This document shows positions 1-8,313 of a DNA stretch of 46,711 nt, in pieces. The stretch spans positions 1-46,711 of the forward strand of contig CAISEY010000021.1 of NCBI GenBank assembly GCA_903884435.1. The letters are read 5' to 3'. Origin of the DNA: an uncultured Hyphomicrobiales bacterium (GTDB taxonomy: Bacteria > Pseudomonadota > Alphaproteobacteria > Rhizobiales > Beijerinckiaceae). The first letter of the stretch is position 1. Each line of letters starts with the position of its first letter. The translations under genes and the position numbers were made by a program. Below the pieces are notes generated by a model, which did no database searches, was not told the origin of the DNA, and worked only from the letters and a program-made list of their open reading frames with translations.

Positions 1-177
<177 letters not shown>

Positions 178-217
178 AACCCGCCGCCGCGATTCTCGCG
201 GGCGATTTCACGATTTT

Positions 218-256
218 CGCCCTCGCGCAAGCCGCGCGAGGGCGTTTTCATTTTTG
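218..256 (+). terminator. Rho-independent terminator after ahcY
   Basis: A 10-bp perfect stem, CGCCCTCGCG (218-227) against CGCGAGGGCG (235-244), with a 7-base loop is followed by the T-rich run TTTTCATTTTT. It separates ahcY from the downstream kinase operon. The remaining intergenic bases up to 367 are comparatively AT-rich and presumably hold the promoter of the next unit; TAAGAT at 290-295 could be a -10 element, but no convincing -35 accompanies it. Confidence 0.85.
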
Positions 257-367
257 ATTAACCACTTTCTCGGGAAGTGTTCCTGCGGATAAGATGTTTT
301 GATTCGGGTTGAGGCGGTTCGCGGCGTTCGGCGCGCGGCGGTTCTATTTTAGGGACAGGGATCGGGA

Positions 368-2884
368 ATGGGACCGCTTCGGCGCAGGACGGCCGGGGGA
401 CCGGCGGAAGCGACGCGAGTCGCGTCGGGACGCGCGATTCCTGGTCTTTTGACATTCCTGGCGGCGGCGGGCGCGTCGGGCTTCGCGCTGGCGCAAACCC
501 GCTCGATTCTGCCGCTCGAGGACATGTACGAGAATCAGGGCCTTGTCGGCGTCTCCTTCGTCGTCGCTCTCGTGCTGATCTCCACGGTCACGTCGCTGCT
601 GCATCTCACCGGGCGCAAGCAATGGACCCAGCGCGAGGCGACGCTCGCCGCCGAACTCACGAAACTGCGCTCCGGCCTCGACCGCGCCAACATTTTTCTC
701 TCCGCCGAACCGCAGATCGTCGTCGCCTGGGGCAGCGCCAGCGGCGAACCCGACATCGAGGGCGACCTGTCCCTGGTCACGGAGGCGCCCGCGCCGCGCC
801 GCGTGCTGGGCTTCGGTTCGTGGCTGCCGCCGCGCGCCGCGCAGGATTTCGAGGCGCATGTCGAACGGCTGCGCAATCGCGGCGAGGGCTTTCGCCTCGC
901 CCTGACGAGCACGAGCGGCCGCCACCTCGAGGCGGAAGGCCGCGCCGTTGGCGGACGCGCTGTTTTGCGGATCCGCGACGTCTCCGGCGACCGGCTGGAA
1001 CTCGTGCGGCTGCGCGAGCGGCACGGCAAGGTTCTCACCGAACTCGACTCGCTGCGCACCCTGCTCGACGCCGTGCCCAATCCCGTGTGGATGCGCGACC
1101 AGGAGGGCAAGCTCGCCTGGGTCAACGCCGCCTACGCGCGCGCCGTCGAGGCGACGGATTCGCGCGACGCCGTCATGCGCGGCATCGAGCTCCTCGATCG
1201 CGCGACGCGCGACGCGACGCTTTCCTCGCAGCGCAAGTCGCCGGCGTGGCGAGCGCGCGTGCCCGCCGTCGTGACGAGCGAACGCAGGATGCTCGACGTG
1301 GTCGACATCGTGGCCGCCGGCGGCTCCGCCGGTCAGGCCATCGACCTTTCCGAACTCGAGAAACTGCGCGCCGATCTCGGCCGCGAAATGGCCGCGCACA
1401 CGCGCACGCTCGACCAGCTCTCGACGGGCGTCGCCATCTTCGACCGTTCGAAGCGCCTCGTGTTCCACAATTCCGCTTGGCGCCAGCTCTGGTCGCTGGA
1501 CCCCGCCTTTCTCGAGCAAAAGCCGACGGACGCGGAAGTTCTCGATCGCCTCCGCGCCGAGCGCCGCCTGCCCGAACAGGCCGATTTCCGCGCGTGGCGC
1601 GAGAGTCTTCTGGCCGCGTACCAGTCCGTCGACACCGTGGAACAGGTCTGGTATCTGCCGGACAGCCGCACCTTGCGCGTCGTCGTCAATCCCAATCCGC
1701 AGGGCGGCGTCACCTATCTCTTCGACGACGTGACGGAGCGATTCCATCTGGAATCCCGTTACAATTCCCTGATCCGGGTGCAGGGCGAGACGCTGGATTC
1801 GTTGCGCGAGGGCGTCGCGGTGTTCGGCAGCGACGGCAAGCTGAAGCTCTTCAATCCGGCCTTCGCGTCGCTGTGGGGAATTGATCCGGCCAGCCTCGCC
1901 GAACATCCGCACATCGACCGCGTCGCGGCCTCCTGCGCGGCGAGTCTCGCCGACGAATCCGGCTGGCGCGAAATCCGCGCCGTTGTCTCGGGACTGCACG
2001 ACGCGCGCACCGGCTTCCAGCGGCGCGTGCTGCGCAAGGATGGCGGCGCCCTCGATTGCGTCGCGGCGCCCTTGCCCGATGGCGCGACCTTGCTGACCTT
2101 CGCCGACGTGACGGCGGGCGTCGATGTCGAGCGCGCCCTCACCGAGCGCAACCAGGCGTTGATGGCGGCGGAAAAGCTGCGCAACAACTTCGTCCACCAC
2201 GTTTCCTACGAGCTTCGCTCGCCGCTCACCAACATCATCGGCTTCATCCAGTTGCTGTCGGACGGAACGGTCGGCCAGCTCAACGCGAAGCAACTCGAAT
2301 ACGTCGGCTACGTGAAGAAGTCCTCCGCGGCGTTGCTCGCGATCATCAACGATATTCTCGATCTCGCGACGATCGACATGGACGCGATGGAGCTTTCCAT
2401 CGGCGACATCGACATTCGCAAGACCATCGAGGCGGCGGCCGAGGGCCTGCACGACCGCCTCGACGAGGCCTCGATCCGCTTGCGGATCATCGCGCTCGAC
2501 AATATCGGGACCATGAAGGGCGACGCCAAGCGTCTGCGCCAGATTCTCTTCAACCTTCTGTCCAACGCCATCGGTTTTTCCGAACCCGGGCAGACCGTGT
2601 CGCTGACGGCGTTGCGGCGCGACGGCGAAGTCGTCTTCCGCGTCACCGACCAGGGCCGCGGCATTCCCCCCGAAGCGCTCGAATCCGTGTTCGACCGTTT
2701 CCACAGCCACACCGTCGGCTCGCGCCATCGTGGCGTCGGTCTTGGCCTGTCGATCGTCCGCGCCTTCGTTGAATTGCATGGCGGCAAGGTGCACATTCAG
2801 TCGCATCCCGGCGAGGGCACGACGGTGACGTGCACTTTTCCGGTGGCCGGCGTCGCCAGCGGCGACGTCACCGAGGTGGCCTGA
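368..2884 (+). CDS. divL: DivL-like atypical sensor histidine kinase (Tyr replaces phospho-acceptor His)
   Basis: This 838-residue membrane protein has two N-terminal hydrophobic segments (about 23-43 and 58-80). Three PAS-like regions follow (about 225-300, 345-455, 470-585), then a HisKA dimerisation domain (about 600-665) and an HATPase domain (about 710-825). The N box (NLLSNAIGFS), G1 (DQGRGIP) and G2 (GVGLGLS) look intact. The H box reads FVHHVSYELRSPL, so Tyr614 (TAC 2207-2209) sits where the phosphorylated His of SHELRTPL should be. That replacement is the hallmark of Caulobacter DivL, which controls the CckA-CtrA cell-cycle phosphorelay through the response regulator DivK. PAS repeats, size and membrane anchor agree. 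A purine-rich GGGACAGGGATCGGGA stretch precedes the ATG. The assignment rests on this residue and the architecture; a non-DivL atypical kinase is the alternative. Confidence 0.78.
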   Translation: MGPLRRRTAGGPAEATRVASGRAIPGLLTFLAAAGASGFALAQTRSILPLEDMYENQGLVGVSFVVALVLISTVTSLLHLTGRKQWTQREATLAAELTKLRSGLDRANIFLSAEPQIVVAWGSASGEPDIEGDLSLVTEAPAPRRVLGFGSWLPPRAAQDFEAHVERLRNRGEGFRLALTSTSGRHLEAEGRAVGGRAVLRIRDVSGDRLELVRLRERHGKVLTELDSLRTLLDAVPNPVWMRDQEGKLAWVNAAYARAVEATDSRDAVMRGIELLDRATRDATLSSQRKSPAWRARVPAVVTSERRMLDVVDIVAAGGSAGQAIDLSELEKLRADLGREMAAHTRTLDQLSTGVAIFDRSKRLVFHNSAWRQLWSLDPAFLEQKPTDAEVLDRLRAERRLPEQADFRAWRESLLAAYQSVDTVEQVWYLPDSRTLRVVVNPNPQGGVTYLFDDVTERFHLESRYNSLIRVQGETLDSLREGVAVFGSDGKLKLFNPAFASLWGIDPASLAEHPHIDRVAASCAASLADESGWREIRAVVSGLHDARTGFQRRVLRKDGGALDCVAAPLPDGATLLTFADVTAGVDVERALTERNQALMAAEKLRNNFVHHVSYELRSPLTNIIGFIQLLSDGTVGQLNAKQLEYVGYVKKSSAALLAIINDILDLATIDMDAMELSIGDIDIRKTIEAAAEGLHDRLDEASIRLRIIALDNIGTMKGDAKRLRQILFNLLSNAIGFSEPGQTVSLTALRRDGEVVFRVTDQGRGIPPEALESVFDRFHSHTVGSRHRGVGLGLSIVRAFVELHGGKVHIQSHPGEGTTVTCTFPVAGVASGDVTEVA

Positions 2885-2899
2885 GGAGAGTCCGGAGTC

Positions 2900-4444
2900 A
2901 TGGCCATTTCATCCGAACCGCGATTTGCCTGGCGCGTCGAGGTCGACGACGAGGACGCGACTGCGGCGCTCGCCCGCGAGCTCTCTCACGTCCTGCGGCC
3001 CGACGATCTCGTCACGCTCTCCGGAGATCTCGGCGCGGGCAAGACCACCTTCGCGCGCGCGCTGATCCGCGAACTCGCCGGCGATCCCGCGCTGGAGGTG
3101 CCAAGCCCCACCTTCACGCTGATGCAGATTTATCAAACCCCGCTGTGTCCCGTCGTTCACGCCGATCTCTATCGCCTGAAGAGCGAGGACGAACTCGCCC
3201 AGCTCGGCTGGGACGAGGCGGCGGAAGGCGCGCTCGTGATGGTGGAATGGGCGGATCGCGCCGGCGATCAATTGCCAGGCGACCGGCTCGACGTGGCGCT
3301 CGGTCTCGATCTCGCCCGGGGCCCCGGCGCGCGCGCCGTGACGCTGGGCGGGCATGGAAGTTTCGCGCGCCGCCTCGCCCGGGCGAAGGCGATCCACGAA
3401 CTCCTCGCGCATTCCGGCTGGAGCAAGGCGGAGCGGCGCTTCATGCTGGGCGACGCCTCCTCGCGCGCCTATGAACGCCTGACCCATCCCGATGGCGGAC
3501 GCGCCATCCTCATGATTTCGCCGCCGCGTCCCGATGGTCCCGTCATCCGTTTCGGCAAGCCCTATTCCGGCATCGCGCGTCTCGCCGAAAACATCGTGCC
3601 TTTCGTCGCTATGGACGAGGCCTTGCGGGCGCAATCGCTCTCCGCGCCGGAGATTTACGCCTGCGACACGACGGAAGGCCTCGCGATCCTCGAGGATCTC
3701 GGCGCCGAACCGGTCGTGGACGCGAATGGTCCGATACCCTCGTGCTACGCCGAAGCCGTGGCGGTGCTCGCGGCGTTGCATGGCCGCGATCTGCCCGACG
3801 CGATCCCCGCGGGCGCGGCTCCCGCGTATAAAATTCCCGTCTACGATCTCGAGGCGCTGCTCATCGAGGTCGAGTTGCTCGTCGAATGGTACGTGCCGGC
3901 CTTCGCTCCGCTCAACGTTTCCTCGGGCGCGCAGGCGACCTTCGTCTCGCTTTGGAAATCGCTGCTCGCGCAAACCGTTTACGACGAGCGAACCTGGACG
4001 CTGCGCGACTATCATTCGCCGAACCTGATCTGGCTGCCCGAACGCGAGGGTCTTCGTCGCGTCGGCGTCATTGACTTCCAGGATTGCGTCATGGGGCATC
4101 CGGCCTATGACGTCGTGTCGCTGTTGCAGGACGCGCGCGTCACGGTTGGCGACGAACTCGAGTTGCGGCTGCTCTCTCACTACGCGCGCAAGCGGCGCGA
4201 GGCCGACGCCGGCTTCGACATGGCGGGCTTCGCGCGCGCCTACGCCGTTCTTGGCGCCCAGCGCGCAACGAAAATCCTCGGCATTTTCGCGCGCCTCGAC
4301 AAGCGCGACAACAAACCGCAATACCTCGCGCATCTCCCGCGCGTGCGCAGATACCTGGCGAAAGACCTCGCGCATCCCGTGATGGCCGAGTTGAAGGCGT
4401 GGTACGAGACGCACGCGCCCGGCATATTTTCAGACGGGGCCTGA
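2900..4444 (+). CDS. tsaE: TsaE-AmgK fusion: tRNA t6A ATPase joined to amino-sugar kinase
   Basis: The 514-residue protein has two parts. Residues 1-165 are TsaE, with the P-loop GDLGAGKTT (42-50), PSPTFTL and the HADLYRL/VEWADR motifs. TsaE is the ATPase that supports TsaB/TsaD in making t6A37 on ANN-decoding tRNAs. Residues 170-510 are an aminoglycoside-phosphotransferase-fold kinase with D370-YHSP-N375 in the catalytic loop and a DFQD metal motif (392-395), as in AmgK, the MurNAc/GlcNAc anomeric kinase of peptidoglycan recycling. The next gene is a MurU-like nucleotidyltransferase, the enzyme that uses AmgK's product, which supports the kinase assignment. The start lies 15 bases after divL. 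Such fusions are common in Rhizobiales. Kinase substrate specificity is inferred from homology and context. Confidence 0.88.
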   Translation: MAISSEPRFAWRVEVDDEDATAALARELSHVLRPDDLVTLSGDLGAGKTTFARALIRELAGDPALEVPSPTFTLMQIYQTPLCPVVHADLYRLKSEDELAQLGWDEAAEGALVMVEWADRAGDQLPGDRLDVALGLDLARGPGARAVTLGGHGSFARRLARAKAIHELLAHSGWSKAERRFMLGDASSRAYERLTHPDGGRAILMISPPRPDGPVIRFGKPYSGIARLAENIVPFVAMDEALRAQSLSAPEIYACDTTEGLAILEDLGAEPVVDANGPIPSCYAEAVAVLAALHGRDLPDAIPAGAAPAYKIPVYDLEALLIEVELLVEWYVPAFAPLNVSSGAQATFVSLWKSLLAQTVYDERTWTLRDYHSPNLIWLPEREGLRRVGVIDFQDCVMGHPAYDVVSLLQDARVTVGDELELRLLSHYARKRREADAGFDMAGFARAYAVLGAQRATKILGIFARLDKRDNKPQYLAHLPRVRRYLAKDLAHPVMAELKAWYETHAPGIFSDGA

Positions 4445-4465
4445 TCGCCAGCGGACGAAAGCGAC

Positions 4466-5194
4466 ATGTCACACGCCGGAATGCCTGACACCGCAATGGT
4501 TTTCGCCGCGGGCCTCGGCACGCGCATGCGTCCGGTCACGGACCGGATGCCGAAGCCGCTCGTCGAGGTCGGCGGCAAGGCGCTGATCGATCACGTGCTC
4601 GATCGTTTCGCCGGGGCGGGCGTCGGCTCGGCCATCGTCAACGTTCACTATCTTCCGGACATGATCGTGAGCCATCTCGCGGGCCGCCGGAAACCGCGCG
4701 TGGTGATTTCCGACGAGCGGGACCTGCTGCTGGATCAGGGCGGCGGCATCAAAAAGGTCTTGCCGCTTCTTGGCGAGGAGCCGTTTTTCGTCGCCAACAC
4801 CGACGCCTTCTGGGTCGAGGGCCCAACCTCCAACCTGCGTCGTCTCGCCGGGGCATGGGATCCAGAAAAAATGGACGCGCTGTTGCTGGTGGCGAGCGCG
4901 ACGACGAGCGTCGGCGTCGACTGGCCGGGCGATTTCAGCATGGACGCGGAAGGCAGGCTGGCCCGGCGCGAGGAAACCGCCGTCGTGCCCTTCGTCTATT
5001 CCGGCGTCGGAATCGTCAAGCCGGGATTGTTCGCGGCGGAAACGCGGGAGGTTTTCCGCCTCGCGCCGTTTTTCTTCGCCGCGGCGGAGCGGGGCCGGCT
5101 GTTCGGCGTGCGGCTCGAGGGCGCGTGGATGCACGTCGGCACGCCCGAAGCGATCGCGGAAGCCGAACGGGCCATCGCCCGTTCGGTTCTCTAG
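4466..5194 (+). CDS. murU: MurU-like nucleotidyltransferase (MurNAc-1-phosphate uridylyltransferase)
   Basis: This 242-residue sugar-1-phosphate nucleotidyltransferase carries the signature MVFAAGLGTRMRPVTDRMPKPL near its N-terminus, with the nucleotide-binding G-x-G-T-R and the conserved Lys. It also has VNVHYLPD, the DQGGGIK loop and VANTDAFW (metal-binding Asp). Its length equals that of MurU, which converts MurNAc-1-phosphate plus UTP to UDP-MurNAc and so bypasses fosfomycin-sensitive MurA. Immediate linkage to the AmgK domain favours this over general GlmU/RmlA-type functions. No strong ribosome site precedes ATG 4466; ATG 4481 is an alternative start. The TAG stop is 5 bases before addB. 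Confidence 0.82.
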   Translation: MSHAGMPDTAMVFAAGLGTRMRPVTDRMPKPLVEVGGKALIDHVLDRFAGAGVGSAIVNVHYLPDMIVSHLAGRRKPRVVISDERDLLLDQGGGIKKVLPLLGEEPFFVANTDAFWVEGPTSNLRRLAGAWDPEKMDALLLVASATTSVGVDWPGDFSMDAEGRLARREETAVVPFVYSGVGIVKPGLFAAETREVFRLAPFFFAAAERGRLFGVRLEGAWMHVGTPEAIAEAERAIARSVL

Positions 5195-5199
5195 CGGAC

Positions 5200-8100
5200 A
5201 TGGCGCGCCCGCCGCCGCGCGTCTTCACCATTTCGCCGGGCGCGCCCTTTCTCGCGACCTTCGTCGAAGCGTTCATCGCCGGTCGCGTGGCGCCTGGCGT
5301 TGGCGCCGATCCCGCGATCCTCGCCGGCGCGACGATCTTCGTGCCGACGCGCCGCTCCGCCCGCGCGCTCGCGGAGGAATTCGCGCGCGCGCTGAACCGG
5401 TCGGTTGTCCTGCTGCCAAAGATCGTTCCGCTGGGCCGTCTCGAGGACATCGAGACGAGCCTCGCCTTCGACGAGGTCGCCGCCGGAGACTTTTCTGAAA
5501 ACCTGCCGGACGCGGTTGGCGACGTCGAGCGCCGCCTGGTGCTGACGCGTCTCGTGCTTGAATGGGCGCGGCGATTGCGCGGCGCCATTGTCTCCATCGA
5601 CGCTTCGGGCAAGGCGCGTCTCGTCGAGAATGAATCGCTTCTCGTCGCGACGTCGCCGGCCCAGGCCTGGCAATTGTCCGGCGACCTCGCGGCGCTGATC
5701 GACGACATGACGATCGAGGGCGTTCCGTGGGAGGCCCTGTCGAAACTCGCGCCCGAGGCCTTCGACGACTACTGGCGCATCACGCTGGAGTTTCTGAAAA
5801 TCGCCATCGGCATGTGGCCCGGGCATCTCGCCGCGCGCGGCCTCGTCGACGCGGCGGAGCGGCAGAAGCGGCTCGTGGACATGGAGATCGCGCGCCTCGA
5901 AGCCTCCGGCGACGCGCGTCCCGTCGTCGCCATCGGCTCCACCGGCGCCAATCCCGCGACGGCGCGGCTGCTCGGCGCCATCGCGCGCCAGCCGGCGGGC
6001 GCGATCGTTTTGCCAGGCCTCGATCTCGGTCTCGACGACGCCGCGTGGTCGCTGATTCCCGGCGACGCCGCGCGCCGCGCCGATCCCGCCGATGGCCACC
6101 CGCAGGCGATGTTGTTCCGGCTGTTGAAGACGCTCGGCGTGGCGCGCGCGGACGTGATCGAACTTGGAACGGCGTCCGCCGAACTGGCCCGTCGCGCGCG
6201 GCTCGTGGGCGAGGCCATGCGTCCCGCCGAGGCGACGGAGGGCTGGCGCGACTGGTTCGGCGAAGCGCGCGGGAGTTTCGCCTCCGCGCTCGCGGGCGTC
6301 ACGCTGATCGAGGCGGCGGACGAGCGCGAGGAAGCCCTGTGCCTCGCCATCGAGGCGCGGCGATTGCTGGAACGGGACGGAGCGACGGGAGCGCTCGTCA
6401 CGCCCAATCGCAACCTCGCGCTGCGGGTTCGGGGCGAACTCGCGCGCTGGAACGTCGAGGTCGACGATTCCGGCGGCGAATCCCTCGCGCTGACGCCCGC
6501 CGGCGTTCTCGCGCGTCTCGTTCTCGCGGCGGCGGCGCCGGATCGCGCGCCGCTCGATTGCGTCGCCTTGCTCGCTCATCCGCTCGCGCGGCCCGGCTTC
6601 GAGGCGGCTGAATTGCGCCGTCTCGCGGAACTCGCGGAAATCGGCGTCTGGCGCGGAGTTCCCGCCGGCGATCTCGACACGGCCGCGGCGGTCGAAATGG
6701 CGCGTCTCGCCGCGCAAGACCGCGACGCGCACCCGGCCGCGCGGGCGATGTCCGACGAGGACTGGGACCTCGTCCACGATCTTCTCGACAATCTGGACGC
6801 GGCGATGGCGCCGCTGCGCGTCGCGCCGCCTGGCGCGGATCTCGCGGTCTGGGGCGGCGCGCATCGCCAGGCGCTGGCCAGGGTCACGGGGCTCGTCGCC
6901 GCCGGCGAGGAAGACTCGCCGCTCGCCGATTTCTTCGAAACCTTCGCGCGGTCGGACATCGCCGGCCTGTCGCTGACTTTCGCGGACTACGTCGCGCTGT
7001 TCGAGCAGATGATCGCGGAAGCCGTCGTCCGGGCGCCGCGCCGGGGCCATCCGCGCTTCAAGATTCTGGGTCCGCTCGAGGCGCGCTTGTTGCACGCCGA
7101 TGTTTTTCTGCTGGGCGGTCTCGACGAAACGGTCTGGCCGCCGGCGGCGAGCGTCGATCCCTTTCTCAATCGACCCATGCGCGCCGCGCTTGGCCTCGAC
7201 GCGCCCGAGCGGCGCATCGGACAGACGGCGCACGATTTCACGCAGGCGCTCGGCGCGCCTCTCGTCGTCGTCTCCCGCGCGCGCAAGCGCGGCGGCTCGC
7301 CAACCGTGCCCTCGCGCTTTCTGCAACGGATCGCGGCGCTCGCCGGCGAGAATGAATGGCGCGCGTGCCGCGACCGCGGCGAGGCGACCATCGCGCTCGC
7401 CCGCGCTCTCGACGCGACGGGCGAGGCGAAACCGGTCGCGCCGCCGCGGCCGAAGCCGCCGCTGCCCCTGCGCCCCGTCTCCCTCGGCGTCACGCGCGTC
7501 GAAACCCTGCGGCGCGACCCCTACGGCGTTTACGCCGAGCGAATTTTGCGTCTGAAGCCGCTCGCGCCATTGGGCCTCGACCCGGGAGCGCGCGAAACCG
7601 GCACTTACCTGCACGATCTCGTCGCGACGCTGGCGCGCGACCATCCGCGCGGCCCGCTGCCGGCGGACGCGCTCGAACGGTTGCGGGAGTCGGCGCGGGA
7701 AAAATTCGCGGCGCTGCTCGCGCGTCCCGAGTTTCGCGCCTTTCGCTGGCCGCGCGTCGAAACCGCCCTCGGCGCCATCGTCGATTTCGAGAACGGTCGC
7801 CGCGGCGATCTCGCCGCCATCGAGGTCGAGCAATCCGGCCGGCTGTCGATCGTCCTGTCGGATGGATCGCTGTTCACGCTCACGGCCCAGGCTGACCGCG
7901 TCGAGCGGCGCCACGACGGTTCGCTCGTCATCCTCGATTTCAAGACGGGACAGCCGCCGTCGCGGAGAACCGTCGCCGCGGGATTCGCGCCGCAACTGAC
8001 GCTGGAAGCCGCGATGATCGAACGGGGCACCTTCGCGTCCATCGCCGCCGCGCCGGTCGCCGACGCGGTTTACGTCAGGCTTCTCGCCGGCGAGACCATC

Positions 8101-8313
8101 GCTCCCGCGTCGATCGTCGCGAAGGGAACGTCGCTCGCGGAAATGGTCGCGGAACATTTCGTCGAATTGCGAAAGCTTCTCGATGAATATCGCGATCCCG
8201 AGACGCCCTATCTCTCGCGTCCCTATCCACAATTCGTCAATGAATACAGCGACTACGACCATCTCGCGCGCGTGCGCGAATGGTCGCTCGGCGCCGGCGG
8301 GGGCGAAACGTGA
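5200..8313 (+). CDS. addB: Double-strand break repair protein AddB
   Basis: The 1037-residue protein matches the alphaproteobacterial AddB type, the inactivated-helicase plus nuclease subunit of AddAB that resects broken DNA ends and loads RecA. It opens with VFTISPGAPFLATFVEAF and VPTRRSARAL. LLGGLDETVWPP lies in the middle. The C-terminal 200 residues carry a RecB-type PD-(D/E)XK nuclease: GTYLHDLVA, then IVDFENGR, then LVILDFKTGQPP (catalytic Asp and Lys). The ATG at 5200 was chosen because it lies just after the murU stop; an in-frame extension upstream would run through murU. The stop overlaps the GTG start of addA, so the two are translationally coupled, as expected for subunits made in equal amounts. 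Confidence 0.93.
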   Translation: MARPPPRVFTISPGAPFLATFVEAFIAGRVAPGVGADPAILAGATIFVPTRRSARALAEEFARALNRSVVLLPKIVPLGRLEDIETSLAFDEVAAGDFSENLPDAVGDVERRLVLTRLVLEWARRLRGAIVSIDASGKARLVENESLLVATSPAQAWQLSGDLAALIDDMTIEGVPWEALSKLAPEAFDDYWRITLEFLKIAIGMWPGHLAARGLVDAAERQKRLVDMEIARLEASGDARPVVAIGSTGANPATARLLGAIARQPAGAIVLPGLDLGLDDAAWSLIPGDAARRADPADGHPQAMLFRLLKTLGVARADVIELGTASAELARRARLVGEAMRPAEATEGWRDWFGEARGSFASALAGVTLIEAADEREEALCLAIEARRLLERDGATGALVTPNRNLALRVRGELARWNVEVDDSGGESLALTPAGVLARLVLAAAAPDRAPLDCVALLAHPLARPGFEAAELRRLAELAEIGVWRGVPAGDLDTAAAVEMARLAAQDRDAHPAARAMSDEDWDLVHDLLDNLDAAMAPLRVAPPGADLAVWGGAHRQALARVTGLVAAGEEDSPLADFFETFARSDIAGLSLTFADYVALFEQMIAEAVVRAPRRGHPRFKILGPLEARLLHADVFLLGGLDETVWPPAASVDPFLNRPMRAALGLDAPERRIGQTAHDFTQALGAPLVVVSRARKRGGSPTVPSRFLQRIAALAGENEWRACRDRGEATIALARALDATGEAKPVAPPRPKPPLPLRPVSLGVTRVETLRRDPYGVYAERILRLKPLAPLGLDPGARETGTYLHDLVATLARDHPRGPLPADALERLRESAREKFAALLARPEFRAFRWPRVETALGAIVDFENGRRGDLAAIEVEQSGRLSIVLSDGSLFTLTAQADRVERRHDGSLVILDFKTGQPPSRRTVAAGFAPQLTLEAAMIERGTFASIAAAPVADAVYVRLLAGETIAPASIVAKGTSLAEMVAEHFVELRKLLDEYRDPETPYLSRPYPQFVNEYSDYDHLARVREWSLGAGGGET

